NCBI RefSeq assembly: GCF_003385115.1
Contig: NZ_QUNI01000007.1
Coordinates: 207,117-271,116, forward strand
Origin: Flavobacterium aquicola
GTDB taxonomy: Bacteria > Bacteroidota > Bacteroidia > Flavobacteriales > Flavobacteriaceae
Length of the DNA: 64,000 nucleotides
Direction of reading: 5' to 3'
Shown here: piece after piece, positions 18,034 through 27,630 of the stretch
Numbering within the stretch: the first letter of the stretch is position 1
How the letters are laid out: every line of letters begins with the position of its first letter
Made by a program: the position numbers and the translations under genes
Notes under the pieces: generated by a model
Seen by the model: only the letters and a program-made list of their open reading frames with translations
What the model was told of the DNA's origin: nothing
Databases searched by the model: none

Positions 18034-19097
18034 AAAAAATAGCAGTCCTTTGCAATTATGAGCTTCTGCCTGAGCGGGTTGGAGGAATGGATCACTTTTT
18101 TTGGCAGTTTGATAAAAAGTGCAAAGAAAATAACATTCAAGTGGATTGGTTTTTTCCAAATTATTCAGATCATGGTTGTTATTCAGATTTAAAAATTTAC
18201 AGTAGTAAAACTGAAAAGCTAGAAAATTATTTTCTAGCTTTTAGTAAAGAGTATAACTCAGATTATATGTATGTTATCACTCATTTTGTCGAATTATGCA
18301 CGCCTTTTTTTGCAACTGTAAAACAATTTTCTAAAGCCAAAATTATTGCTGTAGATCATAATCCGAGACCTTTAAATGGATATCCATTCAAAAAGAAAAT
18401 TCTCAAAAGACTGAAAGGGATTTTGTATTCAAGATATATTGATGTTTTTGTGGGGGTATCCAATTATACTGTAAACGCGCTTTTACAAGATTTTGGATCT
18501 CAGTTAAAATCTAAAACGAAAATAATTTATAATGGTGTAATTCTAGACAGCATTTTGGTTAGGGAAACTAGAAATACTGTTAAGCCTATTTTTTTGACAG
18601 CATCACATCTTCGAGAATCCAAAGGGATTCAGGATTTGATTGAATCTGTAAATGATCTTTCTGCATCAATAAAACAAGATATAAAAATTGATGTATATGG
18701 TGATGGTCCTTATAAAAAACAGCTGAAGGAAAAAATATATCAATATAATCTGGAAAACGTTTTTACTTTTATGGGGAGCAGAGGGAATTTAAATGAAATT
18801 TTTTCGCAGTATGATTATATGTTACAGCCTACTCACATGGAATGCTTCAGTTTATCTGTTTTAGAAAGTCTAGCAGCAAATGTGCCAGTTATTACTACAA
18901 ACGTTGGAGGTAATGAAGAAGCAATCCGAGATAGTTTTAATGGCTATATTTTTAAAGCCAAAGATATTCATGCACTAACAAATATTGTTACAGAAGTTTA
19001 TTTAGGAATTAAAAAGATTAATTTGAATACTCGAACTGATGTTGAGAAACGTTTTTCATTAGAGCAAATGGTTAATCAGCATTTCGGCTTACTTTAA
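18024..19097 (+). CDS. Glycosyltransferase family 4 (GT-B)
   Basis: A 357-residue GT4 enzyme. YELLPERVGGMDHFFW near the start is the Gly-Gly acceptor loop. VDHNPRPLNGYPFKK (about residues 111-125) and VGVSNYTVNALL (about 148) complete the N-terminal domain. FLTASHLRESKGIQDLI (about 191-207) starts the donor domain. ECFSLSVLE (about 273-281) is a clear E-x7-E, followed by NVPVITTNVGGNEEAI. It overlaps the previous gene by ten bases. A promoter-like box follows its stop, so it may close the first transcriptional block. Confidence 0.92.
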   Translation: MELKKIAVLCNYELLPERVGGMDHFFWQFDKKCKENNIQVDWFFPNYSDHGCYSDLKIYSSKTEKLENYFLAFSKEYNSDYMYVITHFVELCTPFFATVKQFSKAKIIAVDHNPRPLNGYPFKKKILKRLKGILYSRYIDVFVGVSNYTVNALLQDFGSQLKSKTKIIYNGVILDSILVRETRNTVKPIFLTASHLRESKGIQDLIESVNDLSASIKQDIKIDVYGDGPYKKQLKEKIYQYNLENVFTFMGSRGNLNEIFSQYDYMLQPTHMECFSLSVLESLAANVPVITTNVGGNEEAIRDSFNGYIFKAKDIHALTNIVTEVYLGIKKINLNTRTDVEKRFSLEQMVNQHFGLL

Positions 19098-19111
19098 TTC
19101 ATAATTAATCT

Positions 19112-19119
19112 TAAATTTG
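19112..19119 (+). promoter_or_regulatory. Bacteroidota -7 box ahead of the acyltransferase pair
   Basis: TAAATTTG fits the TAnnTTTG consensus exactly and stands 27 bases before the ATG at 19146, in the 48-base gap after a GT4 gene. I see no good -33 box at the usual spacing. It would let the MBOAT and SGNH genes be transcribed separately from the upstream operon. Confidence 0.45.
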
Positions 19120-19145
19120 CGCACCAAATTGCTTTAATTTATTTT

Positions 19146-20579
19146 ATGTTTTTTAATTCTCTGGCTTTTGCTGTTTTTTTGCCCATAGTGTTTTTTTTGT
19201 ATTGGTTTGTTTTTAATAAAACGAAGAATACGCAAAATGCTGTTTTGATTATTGCCAGTTACTATTTTTATTCCTGCTGGGATTGGCGTTTTTTGTTTCT
19301 ATTGGTTTTCTCAACTTTTTTGGATTATTATACCGGAATTAGAATTGAAAAAAGCCAGACTCAAAAAAGTCGAAAGTTTTGGTTTTGGCTAAGTATAATT
19401 GTAAATCTTGGTTTTTTAGGAGTTTTTAAGTATTATAATTTTTTTGCCAGTTCTTTTGCAGCTCTGCTAACAGGAGTTGGTTTCAAAGCAAGTCCATTTT
19501 TATTGGATGTTGTTTTGCCTGTAGGGATTTCGTTTTACACTTTTCATGGCTTGTCTTACGTCATTGATATTTATTATAAACGCCTTAAAGCTGAGTATAA
19601 TTTTGTTGACTATTCTCTTTTTGTAAGTTATTTCCCTTTATTGGTAGCGGGTCCTATTGAGAGAGCGACACATTTATTGCCTCAGGTAAAAGTAAAGCGT
19701 ACTTTTGATTATGAGATCGCAAAAGAAGGAATTTATCAATTAATATGGGGATTGCTAAAAAAAGTAGTAATTGCCGATACTTGTGCTGCTTATGCCAATG
19801 CTATTTTTGATAACTATCCGTCAATGAATTCTTTGTCGTTGATTTTGGGCGCTATTTATTTTGCATTTCAGATTTATGGCGATTTTTCAGGATATTCGGA
19901 TATGGCGTTAGGAATGTCTAAGTTGTTTGGGATTGATTTACTGAGAAATTTCAATTATCCCTATTTTTCCAGAGATATAGCCGAGTTTTGGCGTCGCTGG
20001 CATATATCGCTGTCTTCTTGGTTTAAAGATTATTTGTACATTCCTCTTGGCGGAAGCAAAGGCGGTATTTGGATGAAAATAAGAAACACTTTCATCATTT
20101 TTGTAGTAAGCGGTTTTTGGCATGGAGCGAATTGGACTTATTTGGCTTGGGGGTTTATTAATGCTGTATATTTTTTACCCTTATTATTGCTGAAAAAAAA
20201 TAGAAATAATATTGAGAGCGCAGACTTGAGTTGGAATATAGATTCAATTAAGGTCCGATTAAATATTTTAATAACTTTTTTACTTTCCTGTGTTGCCTGG
20301 GTATTTTTTAGGGCCAAAACGATAACAGATGCTGTGTCTTATTTGAAAAGAATTGTTTTGAATGGTGAATTTTCCTCCCAGTACCTTTCAAACGAAAGAT
20401 ATAATTATGAGCTGTTAATTATGGTATGTTTGTTTGTCTTGGTCGAATGGAATAATCGAACAAAGATTGAACCTATTTCTGGGAAATATTCCTATCTAAA
20501 ATTGATTTTATGTTTGACCGCTATTATTGCATTTGGCACTTATTCCGATTATAAAGAATTTATTTACTTTCAGTTTTAA
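19146..20579 (+). CDS. MBOAT-family membrane O-acyltransferase (AlgI-like)
   Basis: A 477-residue polytopic membrane protein of the AlgI/DltB class, which moves acyl groups (commonly acetyl) across the inner membrane for transfer to polysaccharides. EFWRRWHISLSSWFKD and YLYIPLGGSKGG (about residues 280-308) are the MBOAT signature. FWHGANWTYLAWG contains the putative catalytic His (about 325). About ten hydrophobic helices are spread along the chain. The gene ends TAATG, sharing one base with the SGNH gene, so the two are almost certainly made together as an acyl-transfer pair. The substrate glycan is inferred from context. Confidence 0.93.
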   Translation: MFFNSLAFAVFLPIVFFLYWFVFNKTKNTQNAVLIIASYYFYSCWDWRFLFLLVFSTFLDYYTGIRIEKSQTQKSRKFWFWLSIIVNLGFLGVFKYYNFFASSFAALLTGVGFKASPFLLDVVLPVGISFYTFHGLSYVIDIYYKRLKAEYNFVDYSLFVSYFPLLVAGPIERATHLLPQVKVKRTFDYEIAKEGIYQLIWGLLKKVVIADTCAAYANAIFDNYPSMNSLSLILGAIYFAFQIYGDFSGYSDMALGMSKLFGIDLLRNFNYPYFSRDIAEFWRRWHISLSSWFKDYLYIPLGGSKGGIWMKIRNTFIIFVVSGFWHGANWTYLAWGFINAVYFLPLLLLKKNRNNIESADLSWNIDSIKVRLNILITFLLSCVAWVFFRAKTITDAVSYLKRIVLNGEFSSQYLSNERYNYELLIMVCLFVLVEWNNRTKIEPISGKYSYLKLILCLTAIIAFGTYSDYKEFIYFQF

Positions 20580-21493
20580 TGAAAAAATTTTTACTATTTA
20601 CTTCAAAAATACTGGTCTTGGCAATAGTAATTGCAATTTTGCTGGATTTTATATATACTGCAGTCTATCTGCAATCGAGTAATCGAGGTAAAATTGACCA
20701 AGTTTACAACTCGGAGAATGAAAATTACGATGTAATTATTCTAGGATCATCCAGAGCCAATAATCATTTTGTTTCGCAAATGTTTAAAGATAAAGGTTTA
20801 AAAACCTTTAATTATGGAATGAGTGGCGGGCATTTATTTGAAGCCGATTTATTATTGAAATTGATGATAGAGCGTCATTATAAAATTAAGAACGTAATTC
20901 TGGAAGCTGATTTGAATTTAACTAATGAACATCGAGCTGATGGAATTTCTTCGAAGTTTTTGCCTTATTTACATAATTCAAAAATCATAAAAGAACATTT
21001 TTCTACAGAAGAAGATTTTAACTATCTATATTATATTCCGTTTTATCGTTATATTAAGTTTGATCCTCAAATTGGAGTTAGAGAAATGTTTTTTCAGGCT
21101 ATTCATAAAGGTACAAGTCATTTACAGAATTTAGGTTATCATGCTTTGAAAGATGGGAAAACTGGTAATATGAAAAATAATATCGTGAGTTTAAAGCCAT
21201 TAAACCACAATAAATACTATGAAGAAATTAAGCAGATTTGCAAAGAAAACAATATTAATTTCATTGCAATAATGACTCCAATGTGCGAGAATGTAGTCGG
21301 AATGAATTATTTTGAAAAGGTTCAAAAAGCCTATCCAGAGATTCATAATTATGAAAATGTAGTTATTGAGAATAAATATTTTTCTTCTTGTGGGCACATG
21401 AATGATATTGGTGCCAAAATGTTTACAGCTCGAATTTTGAAAGATTTTTTTCCTCCATCCAGCCCCTCTCCAAAGGTGAGGGAGTCTAAATAG
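20579..21493 (+). CDS. Membrane-anchored SGNH-like protein, partner of MBOAT
   Basis: A 304-residue protein with one N-terminal membrane anchor (about residues 5-30) and a periplasmic SGNH-hydrolase-like domain. VIILGSSRANNHF (about 52-64) carries the putative Ser nucleophile. SCGHMNDIGAKMF (about 269-281) places His and Asp near the end as in DltD and AlgX-like partners. Coupled to the MBOAT gene, it probably completes O-acylation of the glycan. The last dozen residues (PPSSPSPKVRESK) are odd: they are encoded by a palindromic repeat (21463-21483) that has overwritten the natural end. Confidence 0.82.
   Translation: MKKFLLFTSKILVLAIVIAILLDFIYTAVYLQSSNRGKIDQVYNSENENYDVIILGSSRANNHFVSQMFKDKGLKTFNYGMSGGHLFEADLLLKLMIERHYKIKNVILEADLNLTNEHRADGISSKFLPYLHNSKIIKEHFSTEEDFNYLYYIPFYRYIKFDPQIGVREMFFQAIHKGTSHLQNLGYHALKDGKTGNMKNNIVSLKPLNHNKYYEEIKQICKENNINFIAIMTPMCENVVGMNYFEKVQKAYPEIHNYENVVIENKYFSSCGHMNDIGAKMFTARILKDFFPPSSPSPKVRESK
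21463..21483 (+). repeat. Palindromic repeat at the end of the SGNH gene
   Basis: cccctctcc-aaa-ggtgaggga forms a hairpin with one mismatch and is the reverse-orientation relative of the element at 63765-63785. It lies within the last 10 codons of the SGNH gene and contributes Pro-Ser-Pro-Lys-Val-Arg-Glu. Confidence 0.7.
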
Positions 21494-21533
21494 GGAAATG
21501 AATGAATTTAATTATTAGTAATTTAAAAGATCA

Positions 21534-22739
21534 ATGAAAAATAATTCTATTCCAGATTATTCTGCTTTGTCCTCTGAGGATCGGACCGGAGTGATGAAAA
21601 TAGCTTTTCTGACTCCTGAATATCCACATCCAAGAACAGGAAGTTCAGGTGGTATTGGTACAAGTATCAGGAATTTAGCGAAAGGACTTTTATCCGAAAA
21701 TTGTCAAGTTCGTGTATTGGTTTATGGTCAAAAAGAAGAAAGTATTTTTGAAGATGATGGAATTTGCATTCAACAAATAAAAAATGTAAAACTTAAAGGT
21801 TTGTCTTGGTATCTGACCCGAAAAAAAATAGAAAAAATTATCAATCAACTCTATAAGGAGAAAAAAATAGATTTGGTCGAAGCTCCAGATTGGACAGGAA
21901 TTACATCTTTCATTCAACCTAAAAAGTGTCCAATCGTAATAAGACTAAATGGTTCTGACACCTATTTTTGTAATCTAGATGGACGTGCAGTAAAATGGAA
22001 AAATAGATTTCATGAAAAAGTAGCACTTAAAAATGCAGATGCTTTACTTTCGGTAAGTCAGTTTACAGCTGATAAAACGAACAAAGTTTTTGGTTTGAAA
22101 AAACAGTTTACTATTATTCCCAATTCTATTGATATTACTTCTTTTGAAAGAAGTATGACAATCCCAGAAGTACCCAATACTGTTTTATATTTTGGAAGCT
22201 TGATTCGTAAAAAAGGCTTGTTAGAATTGCCATATATTTTTAATGAATTAATAAAGTTAAATCCAGCAGTAAAATTAATTTTAGTAGGCAAGGATGTTCC
22301 AGATATTATTTCGGGTTCGTCTTCTACCTGGCAAATGATGCAGCCACTGTTTTCTGAAGAAGCGCTGCAGAATGTAAATTACTTGGAAAGTGTGCCATAT
22401 CAGGAAATTCAAAAATATATTAATGAAGCAACGGTCTGCGTGTTTCCTTCTTTTGCGGAAGCGCTACCCGTTTCGTGGATAGAAGCTATGGCAATGCAAA
22501 AAGCAGTTGTAGCTTCAAATATCGGTTGGGCAACTGATGTAATTGATGATGAAGTTAATGGTTTTTTGATTGATCCTAAAAATCACCTAGAATATGCATC
22601 TAAAATAAGTACATTACTCAATAATCCATCATTGCGTCAACAATTTGGAATTCTGGGTAGAGAAAAAGTGATCCAAAAATTTAGTGTTTCAGTTGTAGCA
22701 GAACAAAGTTTGGCATTTTATAAATCTTTAATAAAGTAA
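21534..22739 (+). CDS. Glycosyltransferase family 4 (GT-B)
   Basis: A GT4 enzyme of 401 residues from the first ATG. The family start MKIAFLTPEYPHP follows at 21594, preceded by a purine-rich ggag, so the true start may be 21594 and the 20-residue lead non-coding. GSSGGIGTSIRNLAKGLL is the acceptor loop, VIRLNGSDTYF (about residue 136) the mid-domain block, and LYFGSLIRKKGLLELP (about 224) opens the donor domain. EALPVSWIE (about 313-321) is the E-x7-E motif, then IGWATDVI. It starts a run of six more glycosyltransferases leading to the polymerase. Confidence 0.9.
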   Translation: MKNNSIPDYSALSSEDRTGVMKIAFLTPEYPHPRTGSSGGIGTSIRNLAKGLLSENCQVRVLVYGQKEESIFEDDGICIQQIKNVKLKGLSWYLTRKKIEKIINQLYKEKKIDLVEAPDWTGITSFIQPKKCPIVIRLNGSDTYFCNLDGRAVKWKNRFHEKVALKNADALLSVSQFTADKTNKVFGLKKQFTIIPNSIDITSFERSMTIPEVPNTVLYFGSLIRKKGLLELPYIFNELIKLNPAVKLILVGKDVPDIISGSSSTWQMMQPLFSEEALQNVNYLESVPYQEIQKYINEATVCVFPSFAEALPVSWIEAMAMQKAVVASNIGWATDVIDDEVNGFLIDPKNHLEYASKISTLLNNPSLRQQFGILGREKVIQKFSVSVVAEQSLAFYKSLIK

Positions 22740-22742
22740 ATT

Positions 22743-24305
22743 TTGATTTTTATTTATCATAAGAATGCCAAAACAGTAGCTGTTGAATCGGAAAAAGGGC
22801 AATCCATTGAATTTGATTCTAAATTAACTGTTGCTGAAACTTTGTATGTTTTAGCTCAGAGATTTGCATCTGAAAAATTGATTTGGTGTCATGTCGATTT
22901 GAAGAAACAATTAAATATTGAAGGAATAGAACCTTTATTTCATCACAAAAAAATACTAGTTTCATATAATCCGTCTACTGATTTGTTTTTGGATACAGCT
23001 ATTGGGTATGTTGATGAAACACCTTTTATAAAGCTGAATAAATCTGTCACTTTTCCAACTTGGCAGATGAGTAGTGCAGTTGGAGGAATTTTTGCCGAAA
23101 TACTGTTTAAGTTAATTGATTCAATCCCTTTGGACAAAAATTTTGATTATTTTCTATGTTCTTTAGCAAAACTATCTATGTCAAAAGGATTGTTATGTTA
23201 TTCTGAGCCACGACTCTTGAAGCAAAAGATTGAAACTGCTCCATTAGAAAAAACAAGTAGATACATTCTTTTTCGTTTCGTAAAACAACATTATAGAACT
23301 CGATGGGTATTTTTATTGCTAATTAATTTTTTTTTATACGAGCGAAAATTACCCTTTCTACCAGTCTTTTTTTCTCTTTTTTATAAAAACAGAGCTAAGA
23401 ACAGGATGAGTTCAGACAACGCACTGGAGAATATTGAAGTACAGTCTTTGAAGAGAGTAATCAATAAAGCCACGATAGATATTATTATTCCAACTATTGG
23501 AAGAAAAAAATATTTATACAATGTACTGAAAGATTTTTCAAAACAAACTATTTTGCCGAATAACATTGTAATTGTAGAGCAGAATCCGCAAGAGGATAGT
23601 ATAAGTGAATTGGATTATTTGAAAAGTGAAAATTGGCCTTTTGAGATTCAGCATATTTTTACTCATCAGGCAGGTGCTTGCAATGCTCGTAATTTAGCTT
23701 TAAGTCAAACTCATAGTGAATGGGTTTTTTTAGCAGATGATGATAATCGTTTTGAACCGACATTATTGTCAGATGTTTTTGATAAAATTAAGCAGTTTGG
23801 AGCTTTAGTGGTAACTACATCGTATCCTCAAAAAAATGAAATTAAGAAACGCTCGAAAGTGATTCAATGGCCTACTTTTGGAGCTGGCAATAGTTTTGTT
23901 AGAAGGGATGTTCTAGATAAAGTAAGATTTAATATGTCTTTGGAATTTGGGTATGGAGAAGATGGAGATTTTGGAATGCAATTACGTAATCAGGGTTATG
24001 ACATTTTGTATTTACCAGAACCGGAAATTTTACATTTAAAAGCACCCATTGGTGGATTTAGAACCAAACCTGTTTTAAAATGGCAAAACGATAGTATTCA
24101 GCCAAAACCTTCACCAACAGTAATGTTATATCAAATTAGTCATAATACAAAAGAACAAATTTTAGGTTACAAAACCATTTTGTTTTTTAAATACTATAAA
24201 CATCAAAAAATTAAAAATCCAATAAAATATTATTTTAATTTTCAAAAACAATGGGAAAGAAGTGTATTTTGGGCTAACGAATTAAAAAGACAAAATGAAG
24301 TATAG
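22743..24305 (+). CDS. GT2 glycosyltransferase with extra N-terminal domain
   Basis: A 520-residue protein in two parts. Residues 1 to about 235 form a region I do not recognise (IFIYHKNAKTVAVE, then LTVAETLYVLAQRFASEKLIWCHVD split by short gaps, then a Leu/Phe-rich stretch near 195-225). From about 243 it is a GT2 domain: IDIIIPTIGRKKYL, VIVEQNPQEDS, VFLADDDNRFEP (DxD-like) and EFGYGEDGDFGMQLRNQG. The start is a TTG three bases after the previous stop. The N-terminal region may bind an acceptor or partner. The end overlaps the next gene by 11 bases. Confidence 0.88.
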   Translation: MIFIYHKNAKTVAVESEKGQSIEFDSKLTVAETLYVLAQRFASEKLIWCHVDLKKQLNIEGIEPLFHHKKILVSYNPSTDLFLDTAIGYVDETPFIKLNKSVTFPTWQMSSAVGGIFAEILFKLIDSIPLDKNFDYFLCSLAKLSMSKGLLCYSEPRLLKQKIETAPLEKTSRYILFRFVKQHYRTRWVFLLLINFFLYERKLPFLPVFFSLFYKNRAKNRMSSDNALENIEVQSLKRVINKATIDIIIPTIGRKKYLYNVLKDFSKQTILPNNIVIVEQNPQEDSISELDYLKSENWPFEIQHIFTHQAGACNARNLALSQTHSEWVFLADDDNRFEPTLLSDVFDKIKQFGALVVTTSYPQKNEIKKRSKVIQWPTFGAGNSFVRRDVLDKVRFNMSLEFGYGEDGDFGMQLRNQGYDILYLPEPEILHLKAPIGGFRTKPVLKWQNDSIQPKPSPTVMLYQISHNTKEQILGYKTILFFKYYKHQKIKNPIKYYFNFQKQWERSVFWANELKRQNEV

Positions 24306-25296
24306 CTTAATTATTTGCACCTATATGCGTCCCAAACCTTTGCTTCAATTGTTGCAATCAGTTAAGAAACAGACTGTATATCCTGACGAAATTTTGATTA
24401 TTGATGGATCAACTAATCAGGAAACGGAAATAATTCTGAAGGAAAATCAATTCGATAATTTAAATTATTTTTTGGTAACGGATAATGACAGGGGATTAAC
24501 CAAACAAAGAAATTTTGGTATTTCCAAGGTCAATTCCAGTTCAGAAATTGTTTGTTTTTTGGATGATGATACCGTTTTAGAGCCTAACTATTTTGAACAA
24601 TTGCTTCAAACATATAAAGTTTATCCAGAAGCATTGGGAGTAGGCGGTTATATTAACAATGAAACCCAATGGGATTTTGTTGGAGATAATTATACTGCTC
24701 CAATTAATGAATTTTGTTTTGATGGCTGGAAAAGAAAAGACGGTTCCCGTTTTATTCTCCGAAAAAAATTAAACTTAGATAGTGATTGTCCTCCGGGTTA
24801 TTCATCATTATATTCACATGGAAGAAGTGTTGGTTTTTTACCTCCAAGCGGGAAAATATATCCAGTAGAACAATTGATGGGAGGAGTTTCTTCTTTTAGA
24901 AAAAATGTGTTCGATACGATACAGTTTTCAACTTATTTTGAAGGTTATGGGTTGTATGAAGATGCCGATTTTACCTTGCGTTTAGCTAAAAAAGGAAAGT
25001 TATATCTAAATTCAGCTGCAAAATTGAATCACTATCATAACGATTCAGGAAGACCTAATCAATATCAATACGGTAGAATGGTGGTAAGAAATGGTTGGTA
25101 TGTTTGGAGGGTTAAGAATCCAAAACCAATGACAATTGATTTTTTGAAATGGCATATGATTACTATACTTTTGACATTGATTCGTTATACTAATATAATT
25201 ACGGCAGTTAAAAGAAAAGAAGCTTTTACCGAAGCAATAGGGAGAACTGTGGGTTGGTGGAGCTTAATTTTTAGTAAACCAAAATTAAGTAAATGA
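24295..25296 (+). CDS. Glycosyltransferase family 2 (GT-A)
   Basis: A 333-residue GT2 enzyme. YSLIICTYMRPKPLLQLL (from residue 3), LIIDGSTNQETE (about 34-45), IVCFLDDDTVLEPNYF (about 82-97) and GYGLYEDADFTLRLAKKG (about 219-236) are all standard. It shares the TYxRP start and the EDxDF acceptor motif with the GT2 half of the previous protein, so the two may come from one ancestor. It overlaps the neighbours by 11 and 4 bases. C-terminal hydrophobic residues (WHMITILLTLIRYTNI) may touch the membrane. Confidence 0.92.
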   Translation: MKYSLIICTYMRPKPLLQLLQSVKKQTVYPDEILIIDGSTNQETEIILKENQFDNLNYFLVTDNDRGLTKQRNFGISKVNSSSEIVCFLDDDTVLEPNYFEQLLQTYKVYPEALGVGGYINNETQWDFVGDNYTAPINEFCFDGWKRKDGSRFILRKKLNLDSDCPPGYSSLYSHGRSVGFLPPSGKIYPVEQLMGGVSSFRKNVFDTIQFSTYFEGYGLYEDADFTLRLAKKGKLYLNSAAKLNHYHNDSGRPNQYQYGRMVVRNGWYVWRVKNPKPMTIDFLKWHMITILLTLIRYTNIITAVKRKEAFTEAIGRTVGWWSLIFSKPKLSK

Positions 25297-26396
25297 AAAC
25301 AATCTTAATTGCTCATAATTACACGGAAGATTCTTTTGCGTATATGAGTTACAATTTGGCACATCATTTAGCTGAAAGAGGGAATAGAGTTGTTTTTATT
25401 TCCCATAAGCCATTTTTCAAGGAGATTGAAATTGTTAAGAATGAAATAGGAGAGATTGTTATAATCTCTTGGCCTTCAGATAAAAGACCCACTTCTTTTA
25501 AGGATGTTTTATGGTTCTCCAAAATTTATTCAAAATATAAGCCAGAATTTGTTATTGGACATTTTGTAGGTAGCAATATCACGATTTCAATTTCAAAATT
25601 AATGTCTTCTGGTAAAGTAAAAACTTTAGCCTATTATCATACTCTATCAAAGCAGATATTAGCAGACAGTAAAACAAGTTTTATTAAGCGAAAAATTCTA
25701 TTTTTCAGAAAAAAAATATTTTATAAATTATTTTGTGACATAGTAGTATGCCCGTCTGAGTTAGCAAAAAAAGATTTAGAGTCTTTTTATGGTGTTGATA
25801 AAGGCGTAGTTGTTTTGAATCCCATGGCTGATAGATTTACGGCTGAAAATGATAAATCTAAGGAGAATATTATCATTTCTTATTTGGGCAGATTAGATGA
25901 TTCCAAGGGGGTTATAGAGATGGTTAAAGCATTTATATTTTACAAACAGAAAAATGTAAATTCAAAAATTATTGTAAAGATAGCAGGAGGAGGATCCAAA
26001 CAAAAGGAGATTACTGCATTAATTGATAATGAACCGGCAATGGAATTCATAGGTGGTTTAAAATATAATGAAATAGATAAATTTTTAAGAGATAGTTATT
26101 TTGCAATAATTCCTTCAAAATCTGATAATTTACCTACTGTTGGTTTAGAATCCTTGATGAATGGAACACCACTTTTAATATCAAAAGCAACAGGTTTATC
26201 GGATTATCTAGTTGATTCGAGAGAATGTTTTAAATTTGAACCTAATGTTAATTCAATAATGGCTTTATTTGAAAAAATCGAAAGTGAAAAATTTAATTAT
26301 AAAGAAATGAGTATGAATGCTCGGTCTACTTATTTGAATTTATTCAGTTTTGAGAATTATTTCCTGTCGATTTCAAAATTGCTTTCAAAAAAATGA
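25293..26396 (+). CDS. Glycosyltransferase family 4 (GT-B)
   Basis: A 367-residue GT4 enzyme. TILIAHNYTEDSFAYMSYNL near the start, VIGHFVGSNITISI (about residue 88) and VVCPSELAKKDLESFYG (about 151) build the N-domain. ISYLGRLDDSKGVIEMV (about 193) starts the donor domain. DNLPTVGLE (about 282-290) is an E-x7-E variant with Asp first, followed by GTPLLISKATGLSDYL. It overlaps the previous gene by four bases. A 115-base AT-rich gap with no recognisable signal separates it from the next gene. Confidence 0.9.
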   Translation: MKTILIAHNYTEDSFAYMSYNLAHHLAERGNRVVFISHKPFFKEIEIVKNEIGEIVIISWPSDKRPTSFKDVLWFSKIYSKYKPEFVIGHFVGSNITISISKLMSSGKVKTLAYYHTLSKQILADSKTSFIKRKILFFRKKIFYKLFCDIVVCPSELAKKDLESFYGVDKGVVVLNPMADRFTAENDKSKENIIISYLGRLDDSKGVIEMVKAFIFYKQKNVNSKIIVKIAGGGSKQKEITALIDNEPAMEFIGGLKYNEIDKFLRDSYFAIIPSKSDNLPTVGLESLMNGTPLLISKATGLSDYLVDSRECFKFEPNVNSIMALFEKIESEKFNYKEMSMNARSTYLNLFSFENYFLSISKLLSKK

Positions 26397-26511
26397 ATTA
26401 TAATGTCATTTTCAGTTTTAAAATAATGATTAATAAATCACGAGGTATATTGTAATAAATAATGTATTGAAAATAAAGGTTATCAAGAAAAGAAATTTAG
26501 TATAAGAATCA

Positions 26512-27630
26512 ATGAAATTTGCAATTATCACTCATGTCAACCATACCAAAAAGGAAAACCAGTATTTTGGTTATGCCCCATATGTTCTGGAAATGAATAT
26601 TTGGTCTAAATATGTTGATGAGTTAATCATCGTTGCACCAATTATTCAAGCTACAAATACGGCAATTGATACTTCATATAATCAAGGAAATATTAAGTTT
26701 TTCAAGATTGATAATATTAATTTATTGGATTTTAAATCCATTTTTAATGCGATTTTAAGAATACCAAAAATATGCTGGCAAATTTTCCAAGCTATGAAAG
26801 AAGCAGATCATATTCATCTACGTTGTCCTGGGAATATTGGACTTTTGGGTTGTTTTGTTCAAATTTTGTTTCCTAACAAAAAGAAAACTGCAAAATACGC
26901 TGGGAATTGGGATCCAAAATCAAAGCAACCTTGGAGTTATAAATTGCAGAAATGGATTTTATCAAATACATTTCTAACCAAAAACATGCAGGTTTTAGTT
27001 TATGGTGAATGGGGAAAAAGCACTAAAAATATTAAACCCTTTTTTACGGCAACTTATCCAGAATTAGATAAAAAACCAATAAAATCATTGGATTTAAAAG
27101 GGAAAATAAATTTTGTTTTCGTAGGCACATTGGTATCTGGAAAGAATCCTTTGTATGCAATACAATTAATTGAAGCATTGTATAAAAAAGAGTATGATGT
27201 ATTTTTGGATTTGTATGGAGAAGGAATAGAACGTATTCTTTTAGAAAATTATATTGTAACTAATGGTTTAAAAAATATCATCCAATTGAAAGGAAATCAA
27301 AATCAGGAAATTATAAAAACTGCCTATCAAAATAGCCATTTTGTTATTTTGCCATCCAAAAGTGAAGGCTGGCCGAAAGCAATTGCCGAAGGAATGTTTT
27401 GGGGTTGTGTTCCTGTTGCAACTCCTGTTTCTTGTGTGCCATTTATGCTGGATTTTGGAAATAGAGGACTATTATTAAAAATGGATCTAGAAAAAGATAT
27501 TCGAGAATTAGAATGTCTTTTGAATAATGAATCAGACTTTGTGGCAAAAAGGCAAAAGGCTACGGATTGGTCAACAAAATATACTCTTGATGTTTTTGAA
27601 TCGGAAATAAAAAAAATGCTTACTCGATGA
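26512..27630 (+). CDS. Glycosyltransferase family 4 (GT-B)
   Basis: A 372-residue GT4 enzyme. FAIITHVNHTKKENQYFGY opens the N-domain; HIHLRCPGNIGLLGCF (about residues 101-116) and KYAGNWDPKSKQPWSYKLQ (about 126-144) are characteristic of a subset found in Bacteroidota glycan loci. FVFVGTLVSGKNPLYAI (about 202) begins the donor domain, and EGWPKAIAE (about 284-292) is the E-x7-E motif. The stop overlaps the next start by four bases. Its donor and acceptor are unknown. Confidence 0.9.
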   Translation: MKFAIITHVNHTKKENQYFGYAPYVLEMNIWSKYVDELIIVAPIIQATNTAIDTSYNQGNIKFFKIDNINLLDFKSIFNAILRIPKICWQIFQAMKEADHIHLRCPGNIGLLGCFVQILFPNKKKTAKYAGNWDPKSKQPWSYKLQKWILSNTFLTKNMQVLVYGEWGKSTKNIKPFFTATYPELDKKPIKSLDLKGKINFVFVGTLVSGKNPLYAIQLIEALYKKEYDVFLDLYGEGIERILLENYIVTNGLKNIIQLKGNQNQEIIKTAYQNSHFVILPSKSEGWPKAIAEGMFWGCVPVATPVSCVPFMLDFGNRGLLLKMDLEKDIRELECLLNNESDFVAKRQKATDWSTKYTLDVFESEIKKMLTR

